A DNA stretch of 52,494 nt, taken from positions 1 to 52,494 of the forward strand of contig JAVBOA010000046.1 in assembly GCA_031551135.1 (NCBI GenBank). Reading direction: 5' to 3'. This document shows positions 1-8,192 of this stretch, one piece after another. Position numbers and translations under genes: made by a program. The stretch comes from JAITVM01 sp031551135. Its GTDB lineage: Bacteria > Bacillota > Clostridia > Lachnospirales > JAITVM01. The notes below the pieces were generated by a model. The model was not told the origin of the DNA, made no database searches, and saw only the letters and a program-made list of their open reading frames with translations. Numbering within the stretch: position 1 is the first letter of the stretch; the number at the start of each line of letters is the position of its first letter.

Positions 1-47
1 CTTATTATCGATTGCAATATTTCTTTTATCATGATATTCTTTTTCAT
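1..47 (-). CDS. 5' end of an unidentified leftward gene (partial)
   Basis: On the minus strand an AGGAGG ribosome binding site (positions 55-60) lies 7 bases before an ATG at 47-45, followed by an open frame to the window edge. The 15 visible codons begin MKKNIMIKEILQ. A TATAAT-like -10 box lies on the same strand at 86-91, so the gene probably has its own promoter. Too little is visible to name a product. Confidence 0.6.
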   Translation of the reverse strand, partial: MKKNIMIKEILQSII

Positions 48-146
48 GAGAGCGCCTCCTGAGTATTTATTTTTCTAGTTAATTAATTATACTCTTTTTT
101 GGTGCTCTTTTTTACTTTTTTTGGTTAATCAACAGGTCTGATTAAT

Positions 147-240
147 GATAGAAAAAAATATTTCATTTCACGCTTGAAGCATGCGTGAAACGCTCCGCTG
201 TGAAAAATTTTTTTCTACTTATCAAAATGAAAATAGTATT
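147..240 (+). repeat. Palindromic MITE-like repeat, family 1, copy 1 (left end eroded)
   Basis: This copy carries the conserved inner hairpin, the CGCTCCGCTGTGAAA motif and an intact right end GAAAATAGTA, but the outer left end is not recognisable. It lies just upstream of the RCC1-repeat gene in the same orientation as copy 2, which follows that gene. Confidence 0.8.
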
Positions 241-270
241 AATATGCCGATTTCGAAAGGAGGTTTAAAT

Positions 271-1383
271 ATGAAAAATAAATATAAAATTGTTTTTATT
301 CTATTAATTACTTTTACTACATCATTGGTTATTTCATTAAATTCTTTAAATAACAATGCCAAATTTACATGTGAAGTAAAAAATCTCTCTTCAACATTAT
401 CTACAGGAGGTTACAATTATCTTTTTATTAAAAATGATGGAGCACTATTTGAATGGGGACAGAACGAAGCTACTTTTATATGGGATAAACAAAAACCCTC
501 ATACTCCTATAAAGAACCGTTTAAAATTATGGATGATATTACATCTGTGTATGGTGACCAATGGATGACTCTTGTGATAGACAGCAAAGGTTTTCTTTAT
601 GGCTGGGGCTCGAATTTGTGGAATAGATTAGAAAAATCAGGTGAAATGTTTTTCAACAAGCCAAAAAAAATTATGGATAATGTAAGCATGACTTCAATCG
701 GTGATAAGCGTTGTATAGCTTTGAAAAAAGATGGCAGCGTTTGGTTGTGGGGCAATGAGATTTCTAAGCCCATTGAAGTAATGAAAGATGCAAGTTTTGT
801 AACATCGGGTCATGATTCTGATTATGTAATTAAAAATGACGGTTCTTTGTGGGCATGGGGAGATATAGGCATACCTGATAAAAATGGAAATACCTACAGA
901 AATGAGCCGACCAAGATAATGGAAGATTGTATATCTGTTTCCTCAAAAGTCAATACATTCGTAGTAAAAAAAGATTTCAGTTTATGGGCATGGGGATATA
1001 CAAAAAGCGGCGATTCTAAACATCCGATAGATTATTTTAATGACGGATTGCCCACAAAAATAATGGAAAATGTTAAATATGCGGCAATTGGATATGGCTC
1101 TTATTTAGCGATAAAAAACGATAATAGTTTATGGACATGGGGAGAAAATTCTTCCGGTCAATTAGGCGACGGAACAAATGAATATCGAATATCTCCTGCA
1201 AAGATAATGAATAATGTTGATTATGCAGTAAATGGAATAAATTATACATTAGTAACAACTAACGATGGCGACCTTTGGCTAATGGGCAGCTACGTATTGT
1301 TTGATAAAGAAAAAATGGATAAAGGTGCAAAGCAAGATTATCTTCCTCGCAAAATAATGAATAATCTAAAGCTTAATAAATGA
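271..1383 (+). CDS. Secreted or membrane-anchored RCC1-repeat protein
   Basis: The 370-residue product has a basic N-terminus and one hydrophobic segment (about residues 5-25), so it is probably exported, then a series of about seven repeats with the RCC1 signature (for example DGSLWAWG, DNSLWTWG, NSSGQLGDG). RCC1 repeats form a seven-bladed beta-propeller that usually serves in protein or ligand binding; the partner here is unknown. I chose the ATG at 271 because AAAGGAGG lies 7 bases upstream; an in-frame ATG at 181 falls inside a repeat element and has no ribosome binding site. The gene stands alone between two direct copies of the family 1 repeat, which together look like flanks of an inserted or exchangeable gene. 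Confidence is high for the fold and low for any function. Confidence 0.85.
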   Translation: MKNKYKIVFILLITFTTSLVISLNSLNNNAKFTCEVKNLSSTLSTGGYNYLFIKNDGALFEWGQNEATFIWDKQKPSYSYKEPFKIMDDITSVYGDQWMTLVIDSKGFLYGWGSNLWNRLEKSGEMFFNKPKKIMDNVSMTSIGDKRCIALKKDGSVWLWGNEISKPIEVMKDASFVTSGHDSDYVIKNDGSLWAWGDIGIPDKNGNTYRNEPTKIMEDCISVSSKVNTFVVKKDFSLWAWGYTKSGDSKHPIDYFNDGLPTKIMENVKYAAIGYGSYLAIKNDNSLWTWGENSSGQLGDGTNEYRISPAKIMNNVDYAVNGINYTLVTTNDGDLWLMGSYVLFDKEKMDKGAKQDYLPRKIMNNLKLNK

Positions 1384-1410
1384 AAAGTTAAGACTCAAAA
1401 ATTTTATTTA

Positions 1411-1523
1411 TAATATTTCCATTATAAAGGGTTGAAAAAAATTTCATTTCGCGCTAGAAGCGTTGTGCGAAACGCTCCGCTGTAAAAAATTCTTTTCTAC
1501 TTATCAAAATAGAAATAGAATTA
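1411..1523 (+). repeat. Palindromic MITE-like repeat, family 1, copy 2
   Basis: A diverged copy: left end TAATATTTCC, inner stem TTTCGCGC facing TGCGAAA, the conserved CGCTCCGCTGT motif, and a right end AGAAATAGAATTA with changes from the consensus. It has the same orientation as copy 1 and sits between the converging RCC1-repeat gene and rpsT. Confidence 0.8.
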
Positions 1524-1540
1524 ATTGTATTTTTTGCATA

Positions 1541-1573
1541 AAAAAAAATGGCTGACACGGTTGCCATTTTTTA
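1541..1573. terminator. Bidirectional Rho-independent terminator
   Basis: AAAAAATGGC and GCCATTTTTT form a stem around a 10-base loop with A and T runs on both sides. It can end rpsT transcription (leftward) and rightward transcription of the RCC1 gene. Confidence 0.85.
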
Positions 1574-1593
1574 AACGTTTAAAAAATAGAGGG

Positions 1594-1857
1594 TTAAGCA
1601 GTTTTGTTTACTAATTTTGTAAGTCTTGATTTTTTTCTGGAAGCGTTGTTTTTATGATAAATTCCTTTGCTGCAAGCCTTATCGATAGTAGAAACAGCTT
1701 CTACGAGGAAAGCTTTTGCTTCTTCTTTATTATTGTTTTTGCAAGCAAGCACGACTTTTTTAATCGCAGTTTTTGTACGGGATTTAATCATTTTGTTACG
1801 CAATGTTTTTTTAGCGATAACTTTAATACGCTTCTTTGCAGATTTAATATTTGCCAA
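1594..1857 (-). CDS. rpsT: 30S ribosomal protein S20
   Basis: The 87-residue, lysine-rich helical protein begins MANIKSAKKRIKVIAKK and has the family's usual length. S20 binds 16S rRNA early in 30S assembly. An AGGAGGT ribosome binding site precedes the ATG, with a promoter further upstream on the same strand. The gene is divergent from gpr, an arrangement common in Clostridia and Bacilli. The roughly 65-base leader can form a small hairpin (TCCCC facing GGGA, about 1887-1905); whether it mediates autoregulation cannot be seen. Confidence 0.97.
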   Translation of the reverse strand: MANIKSAKKRIKVIAKKTLRNKMIKSRTKTAIKKVVLACKNNNKEEAKAFLVEAVSTIDKACSKGIYHKNNASRKKSRLTKLVNKTA

Positions 1858-1921
1858 AGATTTCGCACCTCCTATAAATATATTTTCCCCAAATAAATAT
1901 GGGATAGATTTAACATAGAAT

Positions 1922-1950
1922 ATTCTAATTCAAAATTGAGAATAAGTCAA
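1922..1950 (-). promoter_or_regulatory. Sigma-A-type promoter of rpsT
   Basis: On the minus strand TTGACT and TAGAAT are separated by exactly 17 bases, about 65 bases upstream of the rpsT start. Confidence 0.7.
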
Positions 1951-1997
1951 CGCATTAGAGGTAAAAATAAATCTAAAAAAAGAGTAGGAGATAGAAA

Positions 1998-2975
1998 ATG
2001 ATTAGAACAGATCTTGCGTTAGAAACCCACGAAATGCTGAAAGCCGAGCGTGACGAAAGCGAATTGGACGGTGTTTCAGTTGATGTTGAATCGATGTATG
2101 AGGGCGAAATAAAAGTAACTTGGGTTAATATAAAAAATAAAAACGGCGAGGAGACGATGGGAAAACCGAAAGGAAATTATATTACAATCGAATCTGATTT
2201 GATGAAAATAAACGATGTCTATGCCCAAGAAGAAATAATTAAAGTTATGTCGGATATTTTGGTCAAGCTTCATAAACTTAAAAAAAATTCGAATTGCCTG
2301 ATAATCGGTTTGGGAAATTGGAATGTTACGCCGGACGCACTCGGCCCGAAGGTTGTTTCTAAAGTTCTGGTTACAAGGCATATAAAAGACGGAATTTCGG
2401 AGGAGATAAAAAAAGATGTGCGAGATGTATCGGCAATGTCTCCGGGGGTTATGGGAATAACGGGAATTGAGACGGCGGAAATCGTTAAAGGGATTGTTGA
2501 CCGCGTCAAGCCGGATATTGTTTTTGCGATAGACGCTTTGGCTTCCCGAAAAACCGCAAGGATAAATTCTACAATTCAGATTTGTGATACGGGAATCAGT
2601 CCCGGTGCAGGCTTGGGTAATAACCGAAAAATGCTGAATAAAGAATTTTTAGGTGTTGATGTAATTGGGATCGGTGTGCCAACTGTGGTTGATGCGGCGA
2701 CTTTGGTGAACGACACTATGGATATGATTCTTTCTTCCATGAAAACTCAATGCGAAAAAGGAAGCGAGTTTTACGAAATGCTGACGGGTCTTGAATCGGA
2801 GGAAAAATATTCGATGATTAAAGAACTTCTCTATCCTTATGCGGCGAATATGTTCGTCACGCCCAAGGAAGTTGACGAAACTATCGAGCGTTTGGCAAAT
2901 ATCATTGCGAATTCTTTAAATATTTCTTTGCATCCGGGTATTGATAAAAATGATATAAACAGATATATTTGTTGA
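1998..2975 (+). CDS. gpr: Spore germination protease GPR
   Basis: The 325-residue protein matches the A25 family that degrades small acid-soluble spore proteins when a spore germinates, freeing DNA and supplying amino acids. It begins MIRTDLALE, the kind of N-terminus from which the family removes a short propeptide. The two conserved segments that carry the aspartates needed for activity are visible (NVTPDALGP and AIDALASR), as is the glycine-rich SPGAGLGNNR stretch. The ATG follows an AGGAGAT ribosome binding site. In the family, expression is forespore-specific through sigma G; I could not identify that promoter with confidence. The gene is good evidence that the organism forms endospores. 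Confidence 0.96.
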   Translation: MIRTDLALETHEMLKAERDESELDGVSVDVESMYEGEIKVTWVNIKNKNGEETMGKPKGNYITIESDLMKINDVYAQEEIIKVMSDILVKLHKLKKNSNCLIIGLGNWNVTPDALGPKVVSKVLVTRHIKDGISEEIKKDVRDVSAMSPGVMGITGIETAEIVKGIVDRVKPDIVFAIDALASRKTARINSTIQICDTGISPGAGLGNNRKMLNKEFLGVDVIGIGVPTVVDAATLVNDTMDMILSSMKTQCEKGSEFYEMLTGLESEEKYSMIKELLYPYAANMFVTPKEVDETIERLANIIANSLNISLHPGIDKNDINRYIC

Positions 2976-3002
2976 TATACTTTAAAATAATATGGTGATT
3001 GT

Positions 3003-3659
3003 ATGGAAATTATTTTTGAAAACAAAGATATAATTGTTATAAATAAGGAGCAAGGAATTCCCTGCCAATCGGATAAAACAGGCGATAAAGACTTATATTC
3101 CGAAGTATTCGATTATCTTAACGAGCCGAAATATTTGGCTCTATTACATAGACTTGACCGGCCTGTGGGCGGAATAATTTTATTTGCGAAAAATGAAGAT
3201 TTTGCAAAAATCATTTCACAACAAATTTCGGAGCGGAAAGTAATTAAAAAATATACAGCGATTGTTTGCGGCGAAGCCAAAGACGAAGATTATTTGGAAG
3301 ATTATTTATTGAAAAATCAAAGACTTAATTTCTCAAAAATCGTTAATAAGAATATGAGGAACGCAAAAAAAGCCGAGCTTTCTTATCGGCTTATCGAAAA
3401 AATTCCGCATGAGGATTTTGGATTTATCTCGAAAATTGAAATCGAGCTTTTTACGGGCAGGCATCACCAAATCCGTGTGCAGTTGGCGAACGCCGGACTG
3501 CCTGTTTACGGCGACTGCAAATATAATAAATATTTTCTGCATACGCATAATTTTGTAAATACGGCACTTTTTTCGACTTATTTTAAATTTTATAACCCAA
3601 AAAATAAAGAATATCTCTGTTTTGAAATAAATCCGGATTTAGACAAATTTTTATATTGA
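3003..3659 (+). CDS. RluA-family RNA pseudouridine synthase
   Basis: The 218-residue protein isomerises uridine to pseudouridine in rRNA or tRNA by family membership. The catalytic aspartate lies in LHRLDRPVGG (about residue 52), and the second family motif is FTGRHHQIRVQLA with a following GLPVYGDCKY. It is shorter than RluD because it lacks an N-terminal S4 domain, as in the RluC/YtzG-like short members. It follows gpr by 27 bases with only a weak ribosome binding site and may be read from the same transcript. Which RNA site it modifies cannot be told from sequence. Confidence 0.9.
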   Translation: MEIIFENKDIIVINKEQGIPCQSDKTGDKDLYSEVFDYLNEPKYLALLHRLDRPVGGIILFAKNEDFAKIISQQISERKVIKKYTAIVCGEAKDEDYLEDYLLKNQRLNFSKIVNKNMRNAKKAELSYRLIEKIPHEDFGFISKIEIELFTGRHHQIRVQLANAGLPVYGDCKYNKYFLHTHNFVNTALFSTYFKFYNPKNKEYLCFEINPDLDKFLY

Positions 3660-3672
3660 AATAAAAAAACCG

Positions 3673-3701
3673 TTGTAAGCATATTTTTCTTATGTTATAA
3701 T
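3673..3701 (+). promoter_or_regulatory. Sigma-A-type promoter of rpmE
   Basis: TTGTAA and TATAAT are spaced 17 bases apart, about 85 bases before the rpmE start. It sits directly after the preceding gene's stop codon. Confidence 0.7.
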
Positions 3702-3718
3702 ACAAATTGCGATTTTAA

Positions 3719-3739
3719 TAAACGGTAAACCCGTTTACC
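3719..3739 (+). promoter_or_regulatory. Leader hairpin before rpmE with two alternative pairings
   Basis: GGTAAAC and GTTTACC pair perfectly around two bases, and TAAACGG with CCGTTTA overlap to give an alternative stem. It lies in the rpmE 5' leader, about 48 bases before the start codon. A regulatory role, such as ribosomal protein autoregulation, is only inferred. Confidence 0.4.
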
Positions 3740-3786
3740 AAGAGGACGCCAAAATGTGTCTTCATACTATAAGAGAGGTGAACGAA

Positions 3787-3987
3787 ATGAAAAAAGATAT
3801 ACATCCAAAGTATTTTCAAGCAAAAGTGCGTTGTAACTGCGGAAACGAATTTGTTGCAGGCTCTACAAAAGAAGAAATTACTGTTGAGGTTTGCTCAAAA
3901 TGCCATCCTTTTTATACAGGCAGCCAGAAGCTTTTGTTAGAAGCCGGCGGTAGAGTTGAGAAATTTAAAAAGAAATACAATATGTAG
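3787..3987 (+). CDS. rpmE: 50S ribosomal protein L31, zinc-binding form
   Basis: The 66-residue product begins MKKDIHPKYF and keeps the cysteines of the zinc-binding type (RCNCG and CSKCHPFYTG), typical of cells grown with enough zinc. An upstream in-frame ATG at 3754 would add 11 residues unlike any L31 N-terminus; the GAGAGGTG site before 3787 supports the shorter form. It opens the rpmE - yqhQ - prmC - prfA block that is common in Firmicutes. Confidence 0.96.
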   Translation: MKKDIHPKYFQAKVRCNCGNEFVAGSTKEEITVEVCSKCHPFYTGSQKLLLEAGGRVEKFKKKYNM

Positions 3988-4022
3988 TTATTCAAATTTC
4001 GAATATTCTTCAGAAAAAAACA

Positions 4023-4056
4023 AGGGCTTTTGGGGTTATCCCGCAGCTCTTTTTTG
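4023..4056 (+). terminator. Probable terminator or attenuator after rpmE
   Basis: A GC-containing stem (GGG facing CCC with outer GC/GC and AGGGCT/AGCTC pairings) is followed by TTTTTT. The stem is imperfect, so partial read-through into yqhQ is likely. Confidence 0.5.
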
Positions 4057-4098
4057 ATATATAGCAGTTTATTAGTTCTATTAAAAGGGGGAAATAAT

Positions 4099-5043
4099 GT
4101 GGAAAAAGACGTTAAACCAACGCATATCGGCGGTCAGGCTGTTATAGAAGGCGTTATGATGCGCGGTAAAAATATGTATACGCTTGCTGTTCGTACTCCC
4201 GAAAAAGATATTTTTATTGAAAAAAAGGACATAAATACACCGGCAAAGAGATATCCTTTTCTAAAACTTCCTATTATAAGAGGAGTTGTTGCGTTTGTCG
4301 ATTCGCTGGTTTTGGGTATGAAAATTATCACAAAATCTGCTGAGATTGCCGGAGTTGAGGAAGCGGAAACAGAGGCGGAGCAATCAAAATTCGATAAATT
4401 TATGTATGAAAAATTCGGCGACAAAACGGTTGATGTGGTGATGTTTTTTGCGGTTATTTTGTCAATTGTAATGTCGGTTGGACTTTTTATGATACTGCCG
4501 GTTTTTATCAGCGGATTCATAAAATCCGCACTGAAATTTGATTCACCGTTCGTGCTTTCGCTCGTTGAAGCGATTGTAAAAATGGCAATTTTTTTGGGAT
4601 ATATGATTTTAGTGAGCAAAATGAAAGATATTCAGCGGGTTTTCATGTATCACGGCGCAGAGCATAAAACAATTGCCTGCTTCGAACACGGCGAAGATTT
4701 AAAAGTGGAAAATGTACGAAAATATACAAGACTTCATAAGCGTTGCGGAACATCCTTTTTGTTTTTGGTAATGATTGTAAGTATCGTCGTTTTTATGTTT
4801 TTAAAGACGGATGTCTTATGGCTTAGAGTAGTTTCGCGCTTGCTTTTGATTCCTTTTGTTGCCGGAATTTCGTACGAATTAATAAAATGGGCGGGCAGCA
4901 GCGATTCGGCTTTTGTGGAATTTTTCAGCAAACCGGGATTATGGCTGCAAAAATTAACAACCCGTGAGCCGGACGATGACCAAATCGAAGTTGCCATTGC
5001 GGCAATGAAAGGAGTTTTGGAATCTGAAACTCAAGCTGTATGA
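4099..5043 (+). CDS. yqhQ: DUF1385 (YqhQ-like) multi-pass membrane protein
   Basis: The protein, about 314 residues, carries the family hallmark IGGQAVIEGVMMRG close to its N-terminus and a central HGAEHKTIACFEHG segment. About four hydrophobic segments lie between residues 110 and 270. The biochemical role of the family is not established. It is often found directly before prmC and prfA in Firmicutes, as here. I place the start at a GTG preceded by AAAAGGGGG; the longer frame from 4030 begins inside the rpmE terminator and is unlikely. The last 20 bases overlap the proposed prmC start, suggesting coupled translation. Confidence 0.88.
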   Translation: MEKDVKPTHIGGQAVIEGVMMRGKNMYTLAVRTPEKDIFIEKKDINTPAKRYPFLKLPIIRGVVAFVDSLVLGMKIITKSAEIAGVEEAETEAEQSKFDKFMYEKFGDKTVDVVMFFAVILSIVMSVGLFMILPVFISGFIKSALKFDSPFVLSLVEAIVKMAIFLGYMILVSKMKDIQRVFMYHGAEHKTIACFEHGEDLKVENVRKYTRLHKRCGTSFLFLVMIVSIVVFMFLKTDVLWLRVVSRLLLIPFVAGISYELIKWAGSSDSAFVEFFSKPGLWLQKLTTREPDDDQIEVAIAAMKGVLESETQAV

Positions 5044-5860
5044 AGTTTATGGCTACGGAAAGGATTTACTTAAAGAAAAAAATATTGAATCTTATATATT
5101 GGATGCGAAATTAATTTTAATGCATATAACGGGTTTTGATGAAATTAAATTTATTCTTAATCAGAAAGAAGAAATAAGTAACGAAGATTTTTGTAGATAT
5201 AAAATTCTGATAGAAGAACGCGCGAATTCAAAGCCGACACAGTATATTATAAATAAATGCGAATTTATGGCTCATGATTTTTATGTGGATGAAAATGTTT
5301 TGATTCCACGGCCGGATACGGAAATTCTTGTTGAGGCCTGTATGAAATATTTGAAGCCGAATAAAAAAATTCTTGAAATCGGAACCGGTTCGGGCTGTAT
5401 TACAATTTCTTTGGCAAAGCGTTTTGACTGTGATTTTACAGCCGTAGATATCTCCGAAAAAGCGATTGAGATTGCGAAATTGAATGCGGATAAAAATAAT
5501 GTTTCGGACAAAATTAAATTTATAAAATCGGATATCCTTTCGGAAATTAACGGAAAATTTGATATAATTATTTCGAATCCACCGTATATAAAAAAAAGCG
5601 AAATCGATTCTTTGGAAAAAAATGTGCGGGATTATGAACCACATTTGGCTCTCGACGGCGGAAACGACGGACTGGATTTTTATCGTAAAATCTCTGAAAA
5701 TGCAAAAAATTATCTACATCCAAGCTCTTTGATTTTTTTTGAAATCGGTCACGACCAAGCTTTGGATTTGCATAATATTTTTAATGAAAACAAAATTAAA
5801 TTAATAGAAGATTTGAAAGATTACAATGGATTGGACAGAGTAATTATAGGGATGGTGTGA
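5024..5860 (+). CDS. prmC: Peptide chain release factor N(5)-glutamine methyltransferase
   Basis: The enzyme methylates the glutamine of the GGQ motif in release factors using S-adenosylmethionine. The SAM-binding loop EIGTGSGCI (about residues 118-126) and the catalytic NPPY motif (about residue 185) are both present. No ATG, GTG or TTG gives the family's normal N-terminus: the nearest, TTG at 5099, would cut off the conserved first helix. Reading in frame back to a CTG at 5024 gives MKLKLYEVYGYGKDLLKEK, and this CTG has GGAG nine bases upstream inside the yqhQ gene. I therefore propose a CTG start, about 278 residues. Its substrate gene prfA follows after 3 bases. Confidence 0.88.
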   Translation: MKLKLYEVYGYGKDLLKEKNIESYILDAKLILMHITGFDEIKFILNQKEEISNEDFCRYKILIEERANSKPTQYIINKCEFMAHDFYVDENVLIPRPDTEILVEACMKYLKPNKKILEIGTGSGCITISLAKRFDCDFTAVDISEKAIEIAKLNADKNNVSDKIKFIKSDILSEINGKFDIIISNPPYIKKSEIDSLEKNVRDYEPHLALDGGNDGLDFYRKISENAKNYLHPSSLIFFEIGHDQALDLHNIFNENKIKLIEDLKDYNGLDRVIIGMV

Positions 5861-5863
5861 AAA

Positions 5864-6925
5864 ATGTTTAGCAAACTTGAGGATATTGAAATTAGATATA
5901 ATAATTTATCCGAACAAGTTAATGACCCTGCCGTTATCGCAGACCAGAATAAATGGCGGGATATGATGAAAGAATATTCTTCTTTAACGGATATTGTTGA
6001 AAAATATCGGGAATATAAAAATGCAAGCAGTGCGCTTAAAGAAGCAAAAGCAATGCTTGAAGAAAATCTTGATGACGATTTTAAGCAGATGGTTAAAGAG
6101 GAAGTAAAAGAAAATCAAAGTAAACTTGAAACTGTAACCGATGAATTGAAAATTTTGTTATTGCCGAAAGACCCGAACGACGATAAAAACGTTATCGTGG
6201 AAATTCGCGGAGGTGCCGGCGGCGACGAAGCTGCGCTTTTTGCTTCGGATTTATTCCGAATGTACAGCCGTTTCGCTGAACGTAATCGCTGGAAAACGGA
6301 ATTGATGAACAGCAACGAATCGGAGCTTGGCGGTTTTAAAGAAGTATCCTTTATGATTCAGGGCAAAGGTGCATATTCCAGATTGAAATACGAAAGCGGA
6401 GTGCATCGGGTTCAGCGGATTCCGACAACGGAGAGCGGCGGGCGCATACATACCTCGACCGTGACTGTTGCCGTTCTGCCAGAGGCGGAAGAGGTTGACG
6501 TTGAACTGGATATGAATGATGTTCGTATCGACGTTTTTCGTTCGTCGGGAAATGGCGGACAGTCGGTTAATACAACCGATTCGGCGGTGCGGGTAACACA
6601 TGCGCCGACAGGAATTGTTATTTCTTGTCAAGATGAAAAATCTCAGCTTAAAAACCGGGATAAAGCGCTAAAAATTCTGCGTGCAAAGCTTTATGATTTG
6701 GAGCTTGAACGCCAAAGAAGCGAATATTCGGCAGAGCGAAAATCGCAAGTCGGAACGGGCGACCGCTCGGAGCGTATCAGGACTTACAATTTTCCGCAAG
6801 GGCGCGTTTCCGAGCATAGAATAAATTTGACTTTGCATAGATTGGACGCTATTTTGGACGGCGATTTGGACGAAATCATGGATACGCTAAATGCGGCAAT
6901 GCAAGCCGAAAAATTAAAAGCATAA
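5864..6925 (+). CDS. prfA: Peptide chain release factor 1
   Basis: The 353-residue protein recognises UAA and UAG stop codons and triggers peptide release. It has the GGQ motif in SGNGGQSVNTTDSAVR (about residues 230-232), the PxT stop-codon reading tripeptide as PTT in RIPTTESGGRIHTS, and an N-terminal coiled-coil domain. Length is normal. It is the last gene of the rpmE block and is followed by a strong terminator. Confidence 0.97.
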   Translation: MFSKLEDIEIRYNNLSEQVNDPAVIADQNKWRDMMKEYSSLTDIVEKYREYKNASSALKEAKAMLEENLDDDFKQMVKEEVKENQSKLETVTDELKILLLPKDPNDDKNVIVEIRGGAGGDEAALFASDLFRMYSRFAERNRWKTELMNSNESELGGFKEVSFMIQGKGAYSRLKYESGVHRVQRIPTTESGGRIHTSTVTVAVLPEAEEVDVELDMNDVRIDVFRSSGNGGQSVNTTDSAVRVTHAPTGIVISCQDEKSQLKNRDKALKILRAKLYDLELERQRSEYSAERKSQVGTGDRSERIRTYNFPQGRVSEHRINLTLHRLDAILDGDLDEIMDTLNAAMQAEKLKA

Positions 6926-6935
6926 AAATTATCGG

Positions 6936-6968
6936 GAGTTCGATGTATTAATAATCGGACTCTTTTTT
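6936..6968 (+). terminator. Rho-independent terminator after prfA
   Basis: GAGTTCGAT and ATCGGACTC pair with one G-U wobble and are followed by a T run. Confidence 0.85.
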
Positions 6969-7233
6969 ATTGTATTTTATTTCAGATTTTTAGTGATGTT
7001 TATATGCTGTACACGAAATAAAATTTAAAATATTTTTGTCATTAGTATGGGATATTTAGGCTGTATAATAATTATAAGTAATTTGGCAGAGTATTTTTGA
7101 ACTTTGCCGATTACGTGTCTGTTGATTTTTATATTTTGTAATTATCTGAACGAACGGGGTGATTGGTTTAAAAAAACTAAGAGAAACAAGTTTTCTGCAA
7201 CAGATTGTCAATTTTTTGGAGGGATAATCTAAT
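6969..7233. other. Intergenic stretch before the TetR gene
   Basis: AT-rich sequence with no convincing gene. It ends with a GGAGGG ribosome binding site for the next gene. A TATAAT-like hexamer lies near 7061-7066, but I see no well-spaced -35 box. Confidence 0.5.
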
Positions 7234-7860
7234 ATGAAAGAATACTCAAAAACTCCCAATGAAAAATCTGTTCTGCCTTTAAAAAGACAGGTATTGGAGA
7301 TAGGAATAATTATGTTCTCCAAAAAAGGTTATTACCACACTACTTTTGAGGAGATTTCAAAGATAACCGACATCGAAGTCGAAAAAATATATTCTGCATT
7401 TGGAGACAAGAAAGCGCTTTTTATTGAATGTTTTGAGTTTTATATAAAACGGCTGAAAAAAGAGCTGAATATGAATGCTTTGTTTGAAATTAAAGACAAA
7501 AAGGAATTGATTAGGGCATTTGTTAATAATTATTATAAAGCCTATAAAGTTTTGCCGGAGTTTCAAAAACAAATAATGGCTTTTAGCATGATAGATAACG
7601 AATTTAAAAAACTTGTTAATATTTTTGAGTTCGAAATTCAAGAGCATATTTCGAGAATTTTGAAAGTTTGGATGAAAGATTTGCGCACGGATGATATTTA
7701 TGTATCAAGTTTTTTTGTTCATAGTATTTTGGAGTCCACGATAACAAAAGCAATTTTTAGTGATATGAAAGTATTGGAAAGAAATATGAGAAAAGAACTT
7801 CATAACCTTCTTTTTAATTATTTATTCTCAAGCTCGGAAAATATGGAAGTAAGTAAATAG
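7234..7860 (+). CDS. TetR/AcrR-family transcriptional regulator
   Basis: The 208-residue protein has the family's N-terminal helix-turn-helix: hydrophobic helix 1 (VLEIGIIMFSKKGYYHTTF), then EEISKITDIEVEKIYSAFGDKKALF. The C-terminal half is helical and unassigned, as usual for the ligand-binding domain. A MATE drug exporter lies next downstream in the same direction, behind its own promoter, so the exporter is a likely target. An ATACT-N6-AGTAT dyad overlapping the exporter's -10 box (8026-8041) is a possible operator, but it is weak. A strong terminator follows directly after the stop codon. Confidence 0.9.
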   Translation: MKEYSKTPNEKSVLPLKRQVLEIGIIMFSKKGYYHTTFEEISKITDIEVEKIYSAFGDKKALFIECFEFYIKRLKKELNMNALFEIKDKKELIRAFVNNYYKAYKVLPEFQKQIMAFSMIDNEFKKLVNIFEFEIQEHISRILKVWMKDLRTDDIYVSSFFVHSILESTITKAIFSDMKVLERNMRKELHNLLFNYLFSSSENMEVSK

Positions 7861-7940
7861 AGTTTTTGCTGAAAATCAAAAGTTTTTTGAATTTATTTTT
7901 ATTTGAGAAACTTTTGGAAATACCAGCAAAAACTTTTTTT
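7861..7940 (+). terminator. Long-stem terminator after the TetR gene
   Basis: AGTTTTTGCTG and CAGCAAAAACT are perfectly complementary over 11 bases, with an inner AAAAGTTT/AAACTTTT stem and a T run at the end. Confidence 0.75.
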
Positions 7941-8002
7941 GATTAAATACAAAAAAATGACTAATTAAGAAATAATTGAAAAAAATAGAAAATTTGTTTT
8001 AT

Positions 8003-8030
8003 TTGAGATTGTATTGTTTTATGTTATACT
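8003..8030 (+). promoter_or_regulatory. Sigma-A-like promoter of the MATE gene
   Basis: TTGAGA and TATACT are separated by 16 bases, about 160 bases upstream of the coding region. Confidence 0.55.
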
Positions 8031-8086
8031 TAAAACAGTATGTTTATTTGACATTATAGCATTTTATACTATATGTTGATTACTTT

Positions 8087-8156
8087 GCGGTTTGATTTTT
8101 CTTGATTTTGTGTATCTTCAAAACAAAATATTTTAGTCGGTAAAAAATCAAACCGC
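8087..8156 (+). repeat. Perfect 14-base inverted repeat in the MATE leader
   Basis: GCGGTTTGATTTTT and AAAAATCAAACCGC face each other across 42 bases that can themselves pair weakly (TTTTG facing CAAAA). It lies in the transcribed leader, ends 36 bases before the start codon and has no T run behind it, so it is not an ordinary terminator. It could be a leader structure, or the remains of a small palindromic element. Confidence 0.6.
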
Positions 8157-8192
8157 TTTACATCGGAATTGTGATGAAATAGGAGAGAGATT

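Noticed and set aside
181..270. Upstream extension of the RCC1-repeat gene beginning at an ATG inside repeat copy 1
   Set aside because: No ribosome binding site, the sequence is repeat DNA found elsewhere, and the ATG at 271 has AAAGGAGG and a proper signal segment.
2076..2381. Long antisense frames opposite gpr, prmC, prfA, pilB, pgi and the ABC ATPase gene
   Set aside because: They have no ribosome binding sites or domain motifs and mirror well-identified genes on the other strand.
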